Counted from the stretch's first letter, positions 7,757 to 16,017 are shown. The stretch: 29,618 bases of DNA from Leptolinea sp. UBA5366 (GCA_002407845.1 DHPK01000007.1:57018-86635), one strand, 5' to 3'. Notes: generated by a model not told the origin, from the letters alone. Numbers and translations are program-made.

Positions 7757-8584
7757 ATGAACAAAAGCGTTGAGAAAAAAGAAAAAATCAAACGGCCGAT
7801 CGTGTTCAGACTCTGGTTCAAAATCCTGTTTCTGATGCTGTCATTTTTACCGCTGATCAGTCAAAAACCTTATGATCCAACGCAGACAGCGATCGTTATC
7901 AGCGAAGTGCTTGGCAGCCCGCTGATCGAGATGCTGCCCTGGGTTCGGATAGCCGGGAAGTTCGCGTTGCTGGCAGTCAGCCTATTGCTGCTTTTTTATC
8001 GACCCAGCCGAACCCGAATCCCCCTGATCTATTACACAATCATGCTGGTTTTGGTCGGATTCTTCCAAAACATGGCGTTCACGGAAAATTATGGCTTTGT
8101 CTGGCTGATCGGAAACACGCTGCTGATGGTTTTCACCGCACTCTTTTGTCTGAATGATTTGGTCAAAAAACAATCCTTTTTTAAGCCTGAAAACTTGAAC
8201 CGCAACCGATTATGGGTTGTCCCGCTGATGGGTCTGGCAATCCTAATGCCTTTCGGAATTCGGGATGGCTCAATGATTCCTGCGCTGAATTGGAGCATTT
8301 TCAGCAACGGCGCAGGCGTAGCCTATTGTTTTATCACGCCGGTCATTGAGGGTCTGCTGCTGCTCTATTCCAAGGGAATAAAAAAGACCACCCTTTCAAT
8401 CATTTCATTCACCGGGTCGATTTTTGCCATTTTCAATCTCATGACATGGTTTGTTTTTATCCCAGAAAGCTGGTGGATGGGCGTGCTCCATCTGCCGTTG
8501 TTCATTCTGTCCGTGTTCGGCATCAGAACGGCTTCAAAAGAATATAAAGCTGAGATCGCGGCAGCCCAATCAGCAGCAGCCTGA
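7757..8584 (+). CDS. Polytopic membrane protein, unknown function
   Basis: A 275-residue protein with about eight hydrophobic helices after a short, highly basic N-terminus (MNKSVEKKEKIKRP). I do not recognise a family or catalytic motif. Notable loops are ISQKPYDPTQTAIVISEVLGSP after helix 1, a charged loop VKKQSFFKPENLNRNR mid-protein, and FIPESWW before the last helix. The C-terminus ends in an Ala-rich, probably cytoplasmic tail. The ATG at 7757 is chosen because GAAGGA stands 7 bases upstream; a TTG 33 bases earlier has no ribosome binding site. Monocistronic, 87 bases before trmD on the same strand. Helix coherence and codon use support a real gene. Confidence 0.7.
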   Translation: MNKSVEKKEKIKRPIVFRLWFKILFLMLSFLPLISQKPYDPTQTAIVISEVLGSPLIEMLPWVRIAGKFALLAVSLLLLFYRPSRTRIPLIYYTIMLVLVGFFQNMAFTENYGFVWLIGNTLLMVFTALFCLNDLVKKQSFFKPENLNRNRLWVVPLMGLAILMPFGIRDGSMIPALNWSIFSNGAGVAYCFITPVIEGLLLLYSKGIKKTTLSIISFTGSIFAIFNLMTWFVFIPESWWMGVLHLPLFILSVFGIRTASKEYKAEIAAAQSAAA

Positions 8585-8671
8585 GCAATTCATTCTGCCC
8601 CCCGGGTACGAGCGGAAGCCACTGCTGTCAGCATTATTTACAATCCGCAGATTAGCGCATAAAATGAAGCA

Positions 8672-9418
8672 ATGAAATTTGATGTCTTTACGCTCCTGCC
8701 GCTCGTCTTTAATGATTATCTGAACAGCAGCATCCTGCTGAAAGCAACTGAAAACGCCCTGATCGACGTGGCAGTTCATGACATCCGCGGCTGGGCTGAA
8801 GGCAAGCACCATGTCACCGATGAGCCGCCTTACGGCGGCGGCGGGGGAATGGTGATGAAACCGGAACCGGTTTTCAGCGCAGTGGAAGATGTCCTCGGCA
8901 AGCCGCCTGCCTGTCCGGTGATTCTGCTGACTCCCCAGGGAAAAGTTTTTAATCAAACTATGGCTCAGGAGATGGCAAAGCTGCCCCATGTCGCGCTGAT
9001 TTGCGGTCGTTATGAAGGGTTCGATGAGCGTATCCGCGAACATCTCGTGACAGATGAAATTTCAATCGGTGATTACGTGCTGACCGGCGGGGAGCTGCCG
9101 GCGCTGATTCTGATCGATGCGATCAGCCGCAACATCTCCGGTGTGCTCGGGGACCCGGACGGGGCAATGACAGATTCTCATGCCGAAGGGCTGCTCGAAT
9201 ATCCGCATTACACGCGTCCGCCTGAATATCGCGGCTGGAACGTTCCCGACATTCTGCTGAGCGGGAACCACGCTAAAATTGCCGATTGGCGGCGGGAACA
9301 GGCGCTCCGAAGGACGCTCGAACGCCGTCCGGATCTGCTGGCCGCTGCACAATTATCCGACTCAGATTTAAAAAAGCTAAAGACTTTGGGATGGGAAACG
9401 AACGATCTGACTGATTAA
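8672..9418 (+). CDS. trmD: tRNA (guanine-37-N1)-methyltransferase TrmD
   Basis: SPOUT-class methyltransferase that makes m1G37 next to the anticodon, preventing frameshifts; cytoplasmic dimer. The 248-residue length is typical. Motifs seen: MKFDVFTLLP at the start, DIRGWAEGKHHVTDEPPYGGGGGMVMKPEP, the trefoil-knot region ICGRYEGFDERI and SIGDYVLTGGELPALILIDAISR, and the C-terminal YPHYTRPPEYRG. No strong ribosome binding site precedes the ATG, but the conserved N-terminus starts exactly there. Not in the usual rpsP-rimM-trmD-rplS operon. Its stop codon overlaps that of tgt on the other strand. Confidence 0.96.
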   Translation: MKFDVFTLLPLVFNDYLNSSILLKATENALIDVAVHDIRGWAEGKHHVTDEPPYGGGGGMVMKPEPVFSAVEDVLGKPPACPVILLTPQGKVFNQTMAQEMAKLPHVALICGRYEGFDERIREHLVTDEISIGDYVLTGGELPALILIDAISRNISGVLGDPDGAMTDSHAEGLLEYPHYTRPPEYRGWNVPDILLSGNHAKIADWRREQALRRTLERRPDLLAAAQLSDSDLKKLKTLGWETNDLTD

Positions 9419-10527
9419 TTTGTGGGGTAATCCGCCAGAAATTTTTCAGCGAAATCTGCGTAGGTTCCAGCGAGAATCGCCTTCCGCGCCTGCCGGGTCA
9501 GTTCCTCAAGCGTGAAAATATTATGAATGGAGACCAGCGTCCCGCCCAACATCTCTTTGACCATCAACAGGTGGCGGATATAGCTGCGAGTGAAATTCTG
9601 GCAGGCATAGCAGCCGCAGCCTTCCACAATCGGACGTGAGTCGCGTGCATACTGTTTGTTAACCAAGTTCAGACGGCCGGTAAAACTCATGGCAGCGCCA
9701 TGACGGGCGAGCCGCGTCGGCAGCACACAGTCAAAAATGTCCACCCCGCGCAGAATGCCGTTCACAAGATCCTCCGGCGACCCCACCCCCATCAGATAGC
9801 GGGGTTTATTTTCAGGCAGCCGCTCGGGAACGATGTCGAGCATCGCATTCATCTCTTCCTTGGTCTCTCCGACAGAAAGCCCGCCGATCGCATACCCCGG
9901 CAGATCAAAGGATGACACAAAATCAGCGGATTGTTCGCGCAGATCAGCGAAAATACCTCCCTGAACGATGCCAAACAGCGCCTGATCCGGTCGTTTCTTG
10001 GCAGCGACACAGCGCTCCAGCCAGCGATGGGTGCGGTTCATCGACTGAACATTGTAATCATAATTGGAGGGATCGGCGCACTCATCAAAAGCCATGATGA
10101 TGTCAGCCCCCAGATTTTCTTGAATCGCAATCGATTTTTCAGGCGTGAATCGATGAGTGGAACCGTCAATGTGGCTCTTGAATGTGACGCCTTCTTCATC
10201 AATTTTCCGCATTTCATTCAGCGAAAAGACCTGAAACCCGCCGGAGTCCGTCAGGATCGGCTGCTGCCAGTTCATGAAGCGATGCAATCCGCCCATCTCA
10301 GCGACCAATTCGTCGCCCGGACGCAGATAAAGATGGTAGGTGTTCGACAGCACCAGCGATGCCCCGGTCTCGGCAATTTGTGCCGGTGTCAGAGATTTGA
10401 CGGTTGCCTGCGTGCCGACGGGTGCAAAAACGGGAGTAGGGATATCTCCATGCGGCGTGCTGAACACTCCGGCGCGCGCTTTCCCGCCCTTCCCCTGGAT
10501 TTCAAATTTAAAGGCTTCATTTTTCAT
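9415..10527 (-). CDS. tgt: Queuine/preQ1 tRNA-guanine transglycosylase Tgt
   Basis: Exchanges guanine-34 for preQ1 in GUN-anticodon tRNAs, a step to queuosine. 370 residues, full length. Seen: ILTDSGGFQVFSL with the active-site Asp, MAFDECADP, GGLSVGE, the nucleophile region DIFDCVLPTRLARHG and the zinc site GCGCYACQNFTRSYIRHL with the distant IHN histidine. The ATG has no good ribosome binding site (translation may be coupled). It lies 35 bp after the MalF-like permease on the same strand and so may be read through from the sugar ABC operon. The other queuosine genes (queA, queCDE) are absent here. Confidence 0.96.
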   Translation of the reverse strand: MKNEAFKFEIQGKGGKARAGVFSTPHGDIPTPVFAPVGTQATVKSLTPAQIAETGASLVLSNTYHLYLRPGDELVAEMGGLHRFMNWQQPILTDSGGFQVFSLNEMRKIDEEGVTFKSHIDGSTHRFTPEKSIAIQENLGADIIMAFDECADPSNYDYNVQSMNRTHRWLERCVAAKKRPDQALFGIVQGGIFADLREQSADFVSSFDLPGYAIGGLSVGETKEEMNAMLDIVPERLPENKPRYLMGVGSPEDLVNGILRGVDIFDCVLPTRLARHGAAMSFTGRLNLVNKQYARDSRPIVEGCGCYACQNFTRSYIRHLLMVKEMLGGTLVSIHNIFTLEELTRQARKAILAGTYADFAEKFLADYPTN

Positions 10528-10562
10528 GGCAGGACTATTTTACCATCACCTGTCAGGAAAAA

Positions 10563-11426
10563 TTATTCGATTTTAAAGGCTCTGGACACGTATAACGATG
10601 AGATCAATAGCACGATCAGCGTCATGATGATCGCTCCGGCTGAACTGTAGCCGATGCGGTAATTGCCGACGCCGTAGTTATAAATATATTGGGTAATGGT
10701 CGCTGTGGTGTTAGCCGGACCGCCGCGCGTCAGGATGTTGACTTTGTCAAATAATCGGATCGAATCAATGGAGCGCAGCAGGACAACGAGAATAATGCCG
10801 CCCATGATGTTCGGAATTGTGATAAAAAACAGCTGCTGGAGCGCAGAAGCGCCGTCGATTTTGGCAGCTTCATATTGAGACTTGGGCACCGCTTGCAGCG
10901 ATGCGTAGATCAGCAGAAAGGCGAAAGGCATGTATTGCCAGACATCGATCACCAAAATACAGTAGAAAGCAGTCCGGACGTCGTTCAGCCAATTGACCGG
11001 CGCAGCGCCGAACGCCTCCAGCATTTTATTGATGATGCCATAATTGTTCGAAAGCATGATCCGCCAGATCAACGCAACCGTGACCGGCGGCAGCACGACC
11101 GGCAGCAATACCAGCGTGCGCAGCAGTTTTTGACCGCTTTCCAAACTGTTGATCAACAGAGCAGTCAATAACCCAAGCACAGTTTCGATGATGACAGCCA
11201 AAACCATGAATTTCAGCGTGTTCCCGAGTGCCTGATGGAAATAAGGATCAGCTAAAATCTTCTCAAAATTGCCCAGACCGATGAACTTGATTGCCTTTGG
11301 TTTGAGCATATTGAAATTTGTAAAGCTGTAATAAATCGTGTATCCCAATGGAAAAATCGTCAGAATTGCCAGAACAACAATCGTTGGCAAGGACATCAGA
11401 TAGGAAAAGGATTTATTTTGCTTCAT
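10563..11426 (-). CDS. CUT1 sugar ABC transporter permease (MalF/UgpA-like)
   Basis: Inner-membrane permease of a carbohydrate importer, 287 residues with six helices. The EAA loop contacting the ATPase reads YEAAKIDGASALQQLFFITIP. The start MKQNKSFSYLMSLPTIVVLAILTIFPLGYTIYYSF is typical of UgpA/MalF-like proteins without MalF's large periplasmic loop. Third gene of the operon, following the binding-protein gene across a 12-bp hairpin (11437-11466) that ends 10 bases before its ATG; only a weak AAAGAAA is available for ribosome binding. Partner of the permease at 12756-13586. No ATPase gene is present. Confidence 0.92.
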   Translation of the reverse strand: MKQNKSFSYLMSLPTIVVLAILTIFPLGYTIYYSFTNFNMLKPKAIKFIGLGNFEKILADPYFHQALGNTLKFMVLAVIIETVLGLLTALLINSLESGQKLLRTLVLLPVVLPPVTVALIWRIMLSNNYGIINKMLEAFGAAPVNWLNDVRTAFYCILVIDVWQYMPFAFLLIYASLQAVPKSQYEAAKIDGASALQQLFFITIPNIMGGIILVVLLRSIDSIRLFDKVNILTRGGPANTTATITQYIYNYGVGNYRIGYSSAGAIIMTLIVLLISSLYVSRAFKIE

Positions 11427-11436
11427 GGTTTCTTTA

Positions 11437-11466
11437 ATCAGAGCGCGCGATCAGGCGCGCTCTGAT
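11437..11466. repeat. Intercistronic stem-loop, binding protein to permease
   Basis: ATCAGAGCGCGC (11437-11448), 6-base loop, GCGCGCTCTGAT (11455-11466): perfect 12-bp GC-rich stem. Read on the minus strand it follows the binding-protein stop and ends 10 bases before the permease ATG. No T-tract follows in that direction, so it probably stabilises or attenuates rather than fully terminates, and may hinder permease translation. Confidence 0.8.
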
Positions 11467-11482
11467 TTAATAGATCGTTTGG

Positions 11483-12697
11483 TTATTCTTCCATCACGGC
11501 TTCAATTGCCGCGACTGCGTCAGCAAGCGCCTGATCAACGGTTTTCACGCCGGAGATTGCGCTGGATAGTTCGGTGCCGAGGGCAGTTTCCACATTGCTC
11601 CAGAGTGGCGTGCGCGGGCGGACGACTGAATTGTTGGTCGCCTCAAGCAGTGTCGGGAAATAAGGATATTTCGCAGTCAGTTCCGCGTCAGTCAAGACAC
11701 TTGCGCGGGTCGGAACGCCGCCGAAGGAGGCTTCAATTTTCTGGCTTTCAGCCGAAGTAACGAATTCAAGGAATTGCAGTGCAAGTTCTTTTTTGCCTGA
11801 ATTTGCAGTAACCGCCATCATCCAGTTGCCGATCATCCCTGAGCCGTTGGTCTCAGCAGTCTGATCCACTTTGCCCGGAATCGGAGCGTAAGCCGCTGCA
11901 GCAGTCTCACCTGAAATGTACCAGGAAGGCCAGCCGAGCGACATCGCAGCTTTTCCATCAGAGACGGAGGCAACAATGTCATTCTTTTCAAAATTCGCGC
12001 CATTTTCAAGCAGTTTCATATAGAGTTCGAGCGCGGATTTGGCTTCAGCGGAATTGATGATCACATTCATTTCCTGATCAAAAACGTTTCCGCCATAAGA
12101 CCATAAAATCGGCAGGTAGTCGCTGACGATAGGATTGCCCTGCTGCCCGCGGATGACATAACCGATCTTGCCGTCCGCCTTGACTTTTTCAGCGTAACTC
12201 AGCACGGTCGCCCAGTCTGTCGGGACATCAAAGCCATAAGAATCGAACAGCGCTTTGTTGTAGAAAAACAGCATCACATTGCCGGAAAAAGGCAGCGCAT
12301 AAACATCGCCTTCGCCATATGGATCCTTGCCAATTGCGCGGGAGGCTGCTGCAAAATCTTCGTCTTCAACATAGCCCATCTCGGTCAAATTTGCCATGAC
12401 GCCGCTTTCTGCGAATTCGGGCATCCACGGGTCATCAATCATGATCAGATCCAGTTCGCCAGTCGAATTGAGGGAATCCAGCCCGATTTTTTGTTTCAGG
12501 TCTGCGGCTTCCAATCCGAGAATCTCGATTGTCACATTGTTGGCGGCTTCGAACTCGCCTTTTACCGCGTTCATGGCATCCACATGGGATCCGCCGCGCG
12601 CAGCAATCGTCAGGGTTTCCTGCCCTGCCGGAGCGAAACCAGCAGCGAGCAGTAAAACTGCCAAAATACCTATTGAAAGTAGAATCTTTTTATTCAT
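11483..12697 (-). CDS. Extracellular sugar-binding protein of a CUT1 ABC transporter
   Basis: Solute receptor of the MalE/UgpB class (SBP family 1), 404 residues. Signal peptide: MNKKILLSIGILAVLLLAAGFAPAG with basic start and hydrophobic core. There is no lipobox Cys, so it is probably released or periplasmic rather than a lipoprotein. The mature part begins ETLTIAARGGSHVDAMNAVKGEFE, contains IDDPWMPEFAESGVMANLTEM and the hinge region ALPFSGNVMLFFYNKALFDSYGFDVPTDW, and ends with repeated acidic residues. AAAGGATTGAT before ATG is a good ribosome binding site. It sits between the two permease genes, an unusual order. Substrate unknown. Confidence 0.92.
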   Translation of the reverse strand: MNKKILLSIGILAVLLLAAGFAPAGQETLTIAARGGSHVDAMNAVKGEFEAANNVTIEILGLEAADLKQKIGLDSLNSTGELDLIMIDDPWMPEFAESGVMANLTEMGYVEDEDFAAASRAIGKDPYGEGDVYALPFSGNVMLFFYNKALFDSYGFDVPTDWATVLSYAEKVKADGKIGYVIRGQQGNPIVSDYLPILWSYGGNVFDQEMNVIINSAEAKSALELYMKLLENGANFEKNDIVASVSDGKAAMSLGWPSWYISGETAAAAYAPIPGKVDQTAETNGSGMIGNWMMAVTANSGKKELALQFLEFVTSAESQKIEASFGGVPTRASVLTDAELTAKYPYFPTLLEATNNSVVRPRTPLWSNVETALGTELSSAISGVKTVDQALADAVAAIEAVMEE

Positions 12698-12755
12698 ATC
12701 AATCCTTTCAGTTTTTATTAAACCAGCCAGATCTTGCCGCTGGTTATCCTCGTAG

Positions 12756-13586
12756 TTATTCCTTTACCGCACCGCTCGACAATCCGCTGATCAGATAGTT
12801 CTGAGCGAAGATGACGAACAGCATAATCGGTAAAAGCGAGATGACACCGCCGGCTGCAATCAGCCCGTATTCAGCCAGTTCCTGCTCAGAATTAAGCGTC
12901 GCCAGCACCAGCGGAATCGTGTAGTTTTTGGGGCTTTGGACAAAAATTACCCCATACAGATATTCATTCCAGGAAGTCATGAAGGACAGGATCGCGACCG
13001 ATGCAATTCCCGGTGCAACCAATGGCAGCACAATCCGGCTGAAAAGCTGAAGTTCTGTTGCGCCGTCGATCCGTGCGCTGTCCTCGATCTCTTGCGGAAG
13101 AGAAAGATAAAAGGTAATCATGAACCAAACGATAAATGCCAGATTGATCATGATATGAGCAGAAATAATCGGGATTTTCGTCCGAATCAGACCCAGCCGG
13201 GTCATGATCAGATAAAGCGGGATCGCAAAAGCGATCGGCGGCAAGATGCGGATCAGCAAAATCCAAAAAAGCGTAGGTTTGCTGATTTTCACCTGCAGCC
13301 GTTTCCGCGACAAAACATATGCCGAAGCCAGTCCGAAAAGCAGCGCGAAGAACAGCGATATGAAAGTAACCTGCAGACTGTTGCTGAGTGCATTGCCCAT
13401 GTCCTTTTCCTTAAACAGCCGCAGGAAATGGTCAAAAGTGAAGGATTGCGGGAGAAGCGGAATCGCGGAGCGCAGTTCATCGCTGTTCCGCACTGAGAGC
13501 GAGATCATCCAATAAATCGGGAAGATTGTCCAAATTAGTAAAATAACAATCAGAACAAGCTTTGACCAGGAGGTCTTTTTTTTCAT
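12756..13586 (-). CDS. CUT1 sugar ABC transporter permease (MalG-like)
   Basis: Second permease of the importer, about 276 residues and six helices. The N-terminus MKKKTSWSKLVLIVILLIWTIFPIYWMISLSVR and the EAA loop EDSARIDGATELQLFSRIVLPLVAPG are classic MalG-type. I prefer the ATG at 13586 (MKKKTSW); an in-frame ATG three codons upstream (13595) is also possible, and neither has a strong ribosome binding site. First gene of the operon; the predicted promoter leaves a leader of only about 8-17 bases. Confidence 0.9.
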   Translation of the reverse strand: MKKKTSWSKLVLIVILLIWTIFPIYWMISLSVRNSDELRSAIPLLPQSFTFDHFLRLFKEKDMGNALSNSLQVTFISLFFALLFGLASAYVLSRKRLQVKISKPTLFWILLIRILPPIAFAIPLYLIMTRLGLIRTKIPIISAHIMINLAFIVWFMITFYLSLPQEIEDSARIDGATELQLFSRIVLPLVAPGIASVAILSFMTSWNEYLYGVIFVQSPKNYTIPLVLATLNSEQELAEYGLIAAGGVISLLPIMLFVIFAQNYLISGLSSGAVKE

Positions 13587-13609
13587 AATTCCCATATCAA
13601 ATCAGGCGG

Positions 13610-13618
13610 ATTATATCA
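13610..13618 (-). promoter_or_regulatory. Extended -10 promoter element of the sugar ABC operon
   Basis: On the minus strand TG-A-TATAAT, a consensus extended -10, about 15-24 bases before the first permease start. No recognisable -35. A palindrome (13617-13640) occupies the space just upstream. Confidence 0.5.
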
Positions 13619-13647
13619 GAGCCCCGGCGTGCAAGCTCTGTTTTTTT
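13617..13647. promoter_or_regulatory. Palindrome upstream of the sugar ABC promoter (operator or antisense terminator)
   Basis: CAGAGC, 12 bases, GCTCTG, followed on the plus strand by T7. On the minus strand it covers the -14 to -37 part of the ABC promoter, suiting a repressor or activator site. On the plus strand it has the form of a terminator, but no plus-strand gene precedes it. The arms recur in the hairpin at 11437-11466. Confidence 0.45.
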
Positions 13648-13697
13648 GTAAAATTTCCGTAAGAGATCTTGTCCCTCACTGATAAACTCCACTCAAA

Positions 13698-14093
13698 TTA
13701 AGCCGCTTTTCCGCTCCGGCTTTTCGCCTTTTCAAGATAACTTTCGCGCTCGATAATAAAGCGTTTGTGAAGCGCAATGCCGACCTCGCCCGATTCATCC
13801 CGCACTTCAATTTGAAAAGTCAGCATCTTTCGGTCGACCTCGATCAGCTCACTGCTGCATTCGACTTTCATGCCGACCAGCGTCGGCGCTTTATGATCCG
13901 CAGCGATATGAACGCCAACCGTTGACTGGCCATCGGCCAGATACGGCTGAACGCTTTCCATTGCTGTCATTTCCATCAGCGCGATCATCGCCGGTGTTCC
14001 GAAAACTGCCATGTCCCCACTGCCGAGGTGGCGAGCTGTCTCGGATTCTGTTACGACCACTTTTTTACTGCCTTTGATTCCAGTTGCTAACAT
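13698..14093 (-). CDS. FlK-like hotdog-fold acyl-CoA thioesterase
   Basis: A 131-residue single hotdog domain similar to fluoroacetyl-CoA thioesterase FlK and its housekeeping relatives. The candidate catalytic residues T33 (FGTPAM), E41 (LMEMTA) and H67 (AADHKAP) have the same spacing as T42, E50 and H76 of FlK. The segment VGVHIAADHKAPTLVGMKV is characteristic. Relatives mostly hydrolyse small acyl-CoAs, so action on fluoroacetyl-CoA should not be assumed. AAAGGA precedes ATG at 9-base spacing. Upstream of and co-directional with the sugar ABC operon, but separated by 102 bases that contain that operon's own promoter; divergent from pyrG. Confidence 0.82.
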   Translation of the reverse strand: MLATGIKGSKKVVVTESETARHLGSGDMAVFGTPAMIALMEMTAMESVQPYLADGQSTVGVHIAADHKAPTLVGMKVECSSELIEVDRKMLTFQIEVRDESGEVGIALHKRFIIERESYLEKAKSRSGKAA

Positions 14094-14256
14094 GCTGATT
14101 CCTTTAGGGTCTATTTATAGAAAATCTTATTTTATTTTCAATTTTTAAGCAAGAATATTGACCGCAATTAAAGAAACCCCTTTTTATTTTTTTATCAATT
14201 CTCAATATAAAATACAGCGCGGAACCGAATAGGGAAAAACAAAATAATGAATAATT

Positions 14257-14332
14257 CAAATCAGGGATTTAGAAAAAATCAAATCATAATTCGAGTACAA
14301 TCAATAAGGTACCCCTGATTTTGGCCTGATTT
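14257..14332. repeat. Repeated 8-mer AAATCAGG/CCTGATTT in the pyrG leader
   Basis: AAATCAGGG (14258-14266) can pair with CCCTGATTT (14313-14321) or with CCTGATTT (14325-14332). GGTAC (14308-14312) and GTACC (14350-14354) form a further pair. This permits alternative leader structures, but no T-tract follows, so a classical pyrG attenuator is not evident. Confidence 0.45.
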
Positions 14333-14392
14333 ACTGAATAGGGCAATTTGTACCAATTGGACATTCTATTAATTTGCATCGGGAGATGATCG

Positions 14393-15994
14393 ATGACGAA
14401 ATTTGTATTTGTTACTGGCGGTGTTGTTTCTGGATTAGGAAAAGGGATTACTGCTGCATCGCTCGGCAGGCTGTTAAAATCCCGCGGATTAAAAGTGGCG
14501 GCGCAAAAGCTCGACCCCTATATCAACGTCGACCCCGGCACCATGAGCCCATTTCAGCATGGTGAAGTGTTTGTGACCGAAGATGGCGCTGAAACGGACC
14601 TTGACCTCGGCCATTACGAACGATTCATTGATGAGAACCTTAATAAATATTCCAACATGACCAATGGAAAAATCTATTGGAACGTCCTCAACAAGGAAAG
14701 AAACGGGGAATACCTCGGAGAAACAATTCAGGTCATCCCGCACATCACCAACGAAATTAAATCGTTCATTTATTCCGTCGGTCAGAAAACGAACGCAGAT
14801 GTCGTGATCACCGAAATCGGCGGGACAGCCGGCGACATCGAAAGCCAGCCATTCCTCGAGGCGATCCGCCAAATTTCGCTCGAGATCGGCGCAGAAAACT
14901 GCCTTTTCATTCATGTGACGCTGGTGCCTTACTTGAAGAGTTCAGGCGAACAGAAATCGAAACCTACCCAGCACTCCGTCCGCGAGCTGCAGTCCATGGG
15001 GATTTTCCCAAAAATAATTGTGCTGCGCTGTGACGAACCAATCGAACCGGGCATTGTCCAGAAAATCTCTCTGTTCTGCAATGTCAAACCGGATTGCGTG
15101 ATTGAAAATCAGACCATCCCAGTGCTTTATGAAGCGCCAGTCATGCTCGAGAAAAGCCATTTGTCCGAAATTGTCTGCCGGGAATTGAACATCAACGCCC
15201 CAAATATCAACATGACGGATTGGAATAAGATGCTTGACCGCATTCGTCTCTGCGACAAGACAGTCCGGATCGCATTGGTCGGCAAGTATGTCAAGCTGCA
15301 CGATGCCTACCTTTCCGTGACAGAAGCCTTGCAGCACGCCGGTTATGAGCTGGGCGCGAAGATCAAAATAAAATGGATTGATTCTGAAACCTTAAAGCCG
15401 GGCAACTATGAAAAAATGCTTTCCGATGTCACCGGCATCATCATCCCCGGTGGATTCGGCAACCGCGGCGTCGAAGGAAAAATCCTTGCTGCCAGATATG
15501 CTCGCGAAAACAACATCCCCTACCTCGGACTTTGCCTCGGGATGCAGGTCGCAGTGATTGATTTTGCCCGCAATGTCTGCGGACTGGAAGGGGCAAATTC
15601 GCGTGAATTCAATGAAAAGACGGATTATCCGGTTATCGATTTCATGAATGATCAGAACGATGAAATTGCAAAGGGCGGGACCATGCGGTTGGGCAGTTAT
15701 CCCTGCAAGATTGTTCCGGAAACTGTGATGGAAAAATGTTACGGAACTGATCTTATTAATGAACGCCATCGCCATCGCTATGAATTTAACAACGCTTTTC
15801 GCGACCAGATGGAGAAAGCCGGGCTGAAAGTCAGCGGCACCTCTCCGGACGGACAGATCATTGAGACTGTCGAGCTGCCCGCTAACAACTTCTTTGTCGG
15901 TGTGCAGTTCCACCCTGAATTCAAAAGCCGTCCAAACCGGGCGCACCCGCTGTTTAAGGGGTTCATCGAAGCTGCATTGAACCAGCCGATATAA
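14393..15994 (+). CDS. pyrG: CTP synthase
   Basis: Converts UTP, ATP and glutamine to CTP; cytoplasmic tetramer, 533 residues, normal length. The synthetase half starts KFVFVTGGVVSGLGKGITAAS with the P-loop-like motif, followed by QKLDPYINVDPGTMSPFQHGEVFVTEDGAETDLDLGHYERF. The glutaminase half has GGFGNRGVEGK, the nucleophile C381 in GLCLGMQ and the catalytic H507/E509 in FHPEF. GGGAG before ATG is the ribosome binding site. Monocistronic, with its own terminator and a 5' region containing repeated complementary 8-mers; CTP-dependent control is possible but not shown. Confidence 0.98.
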   Translation: MTKFVFVTGGVVSGLGKGITAASLGRLLKSRGLKVAAQKLDPYINVDPGTMSPFQHGEVFVTEDGAETDLDLGHYERFIDENLNKYSNMTNGKIYWNVLNKERNGEYLGETIQVIPHITNEIKSFIYSVGQKTNADVVITEIGGTAGDIESQPFLEAIRQISLEIGAENCLFIHVTLVPYLKSSGEQKSKPTQHSVRELQSMGIFPKIIVLRCDEPIEPGIVQKISLFCNVKPDCVIENQTIPVLYEAPVMLEKSHLSEIVCRELNINAPNINMTDWNKMLDRIRLCDKTVRIALVGKYVKLHDAYLSVTEALQHAGYELGAKIKIKWIDSETLKPGNYEKMLSDVTGIIIPGGFGNRGVEGKILAARYARENNIPYLGLCLGMQVAVIDFARNVCGLEGANSREFNEKTDYPVIDFMNDQNDEIAKGGTMRLGSYPCKIVPETVMEKCYGTDLINERHRHRYEFNNAFRDQMEKAGLKVSGTSPDGQIIETVELPANNFFVGVQFHPEFKSRPNRAHPLFKGFIEAALNQPI

Positions 15995-16017
15995 ACGAGA
16001 GATTTACATATAAACAC

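Noticed and set aside
9931..10650. 239-codon plus-strand frame opposite tgt and the permease end
   Set aside because: Lies across the strongly conserved tgt gene on the other strand; its translation has no recognisable domain and unusual composition, typical of a shadow frame.
12936..13496. 186-codon plus-strand frame opposite the MalG-like permease
   Set aside because: Antisense shadow with very high Arg/Gln/Asn content; the minus-strand permease has clear family motifs.
14247..14318. 23-codon frame upstream of pyrG as a leader peptide
   Set aside because: No well-placed ribosome binding site, no runs of regulatory codons and no attenuator terminator follows.
15392..15946. 184-codon minus-strand frame inside pyrG
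   Set aside because: Overlaps the glutaminase domain of CTP synthase, which is unambiguous on the plus strand.
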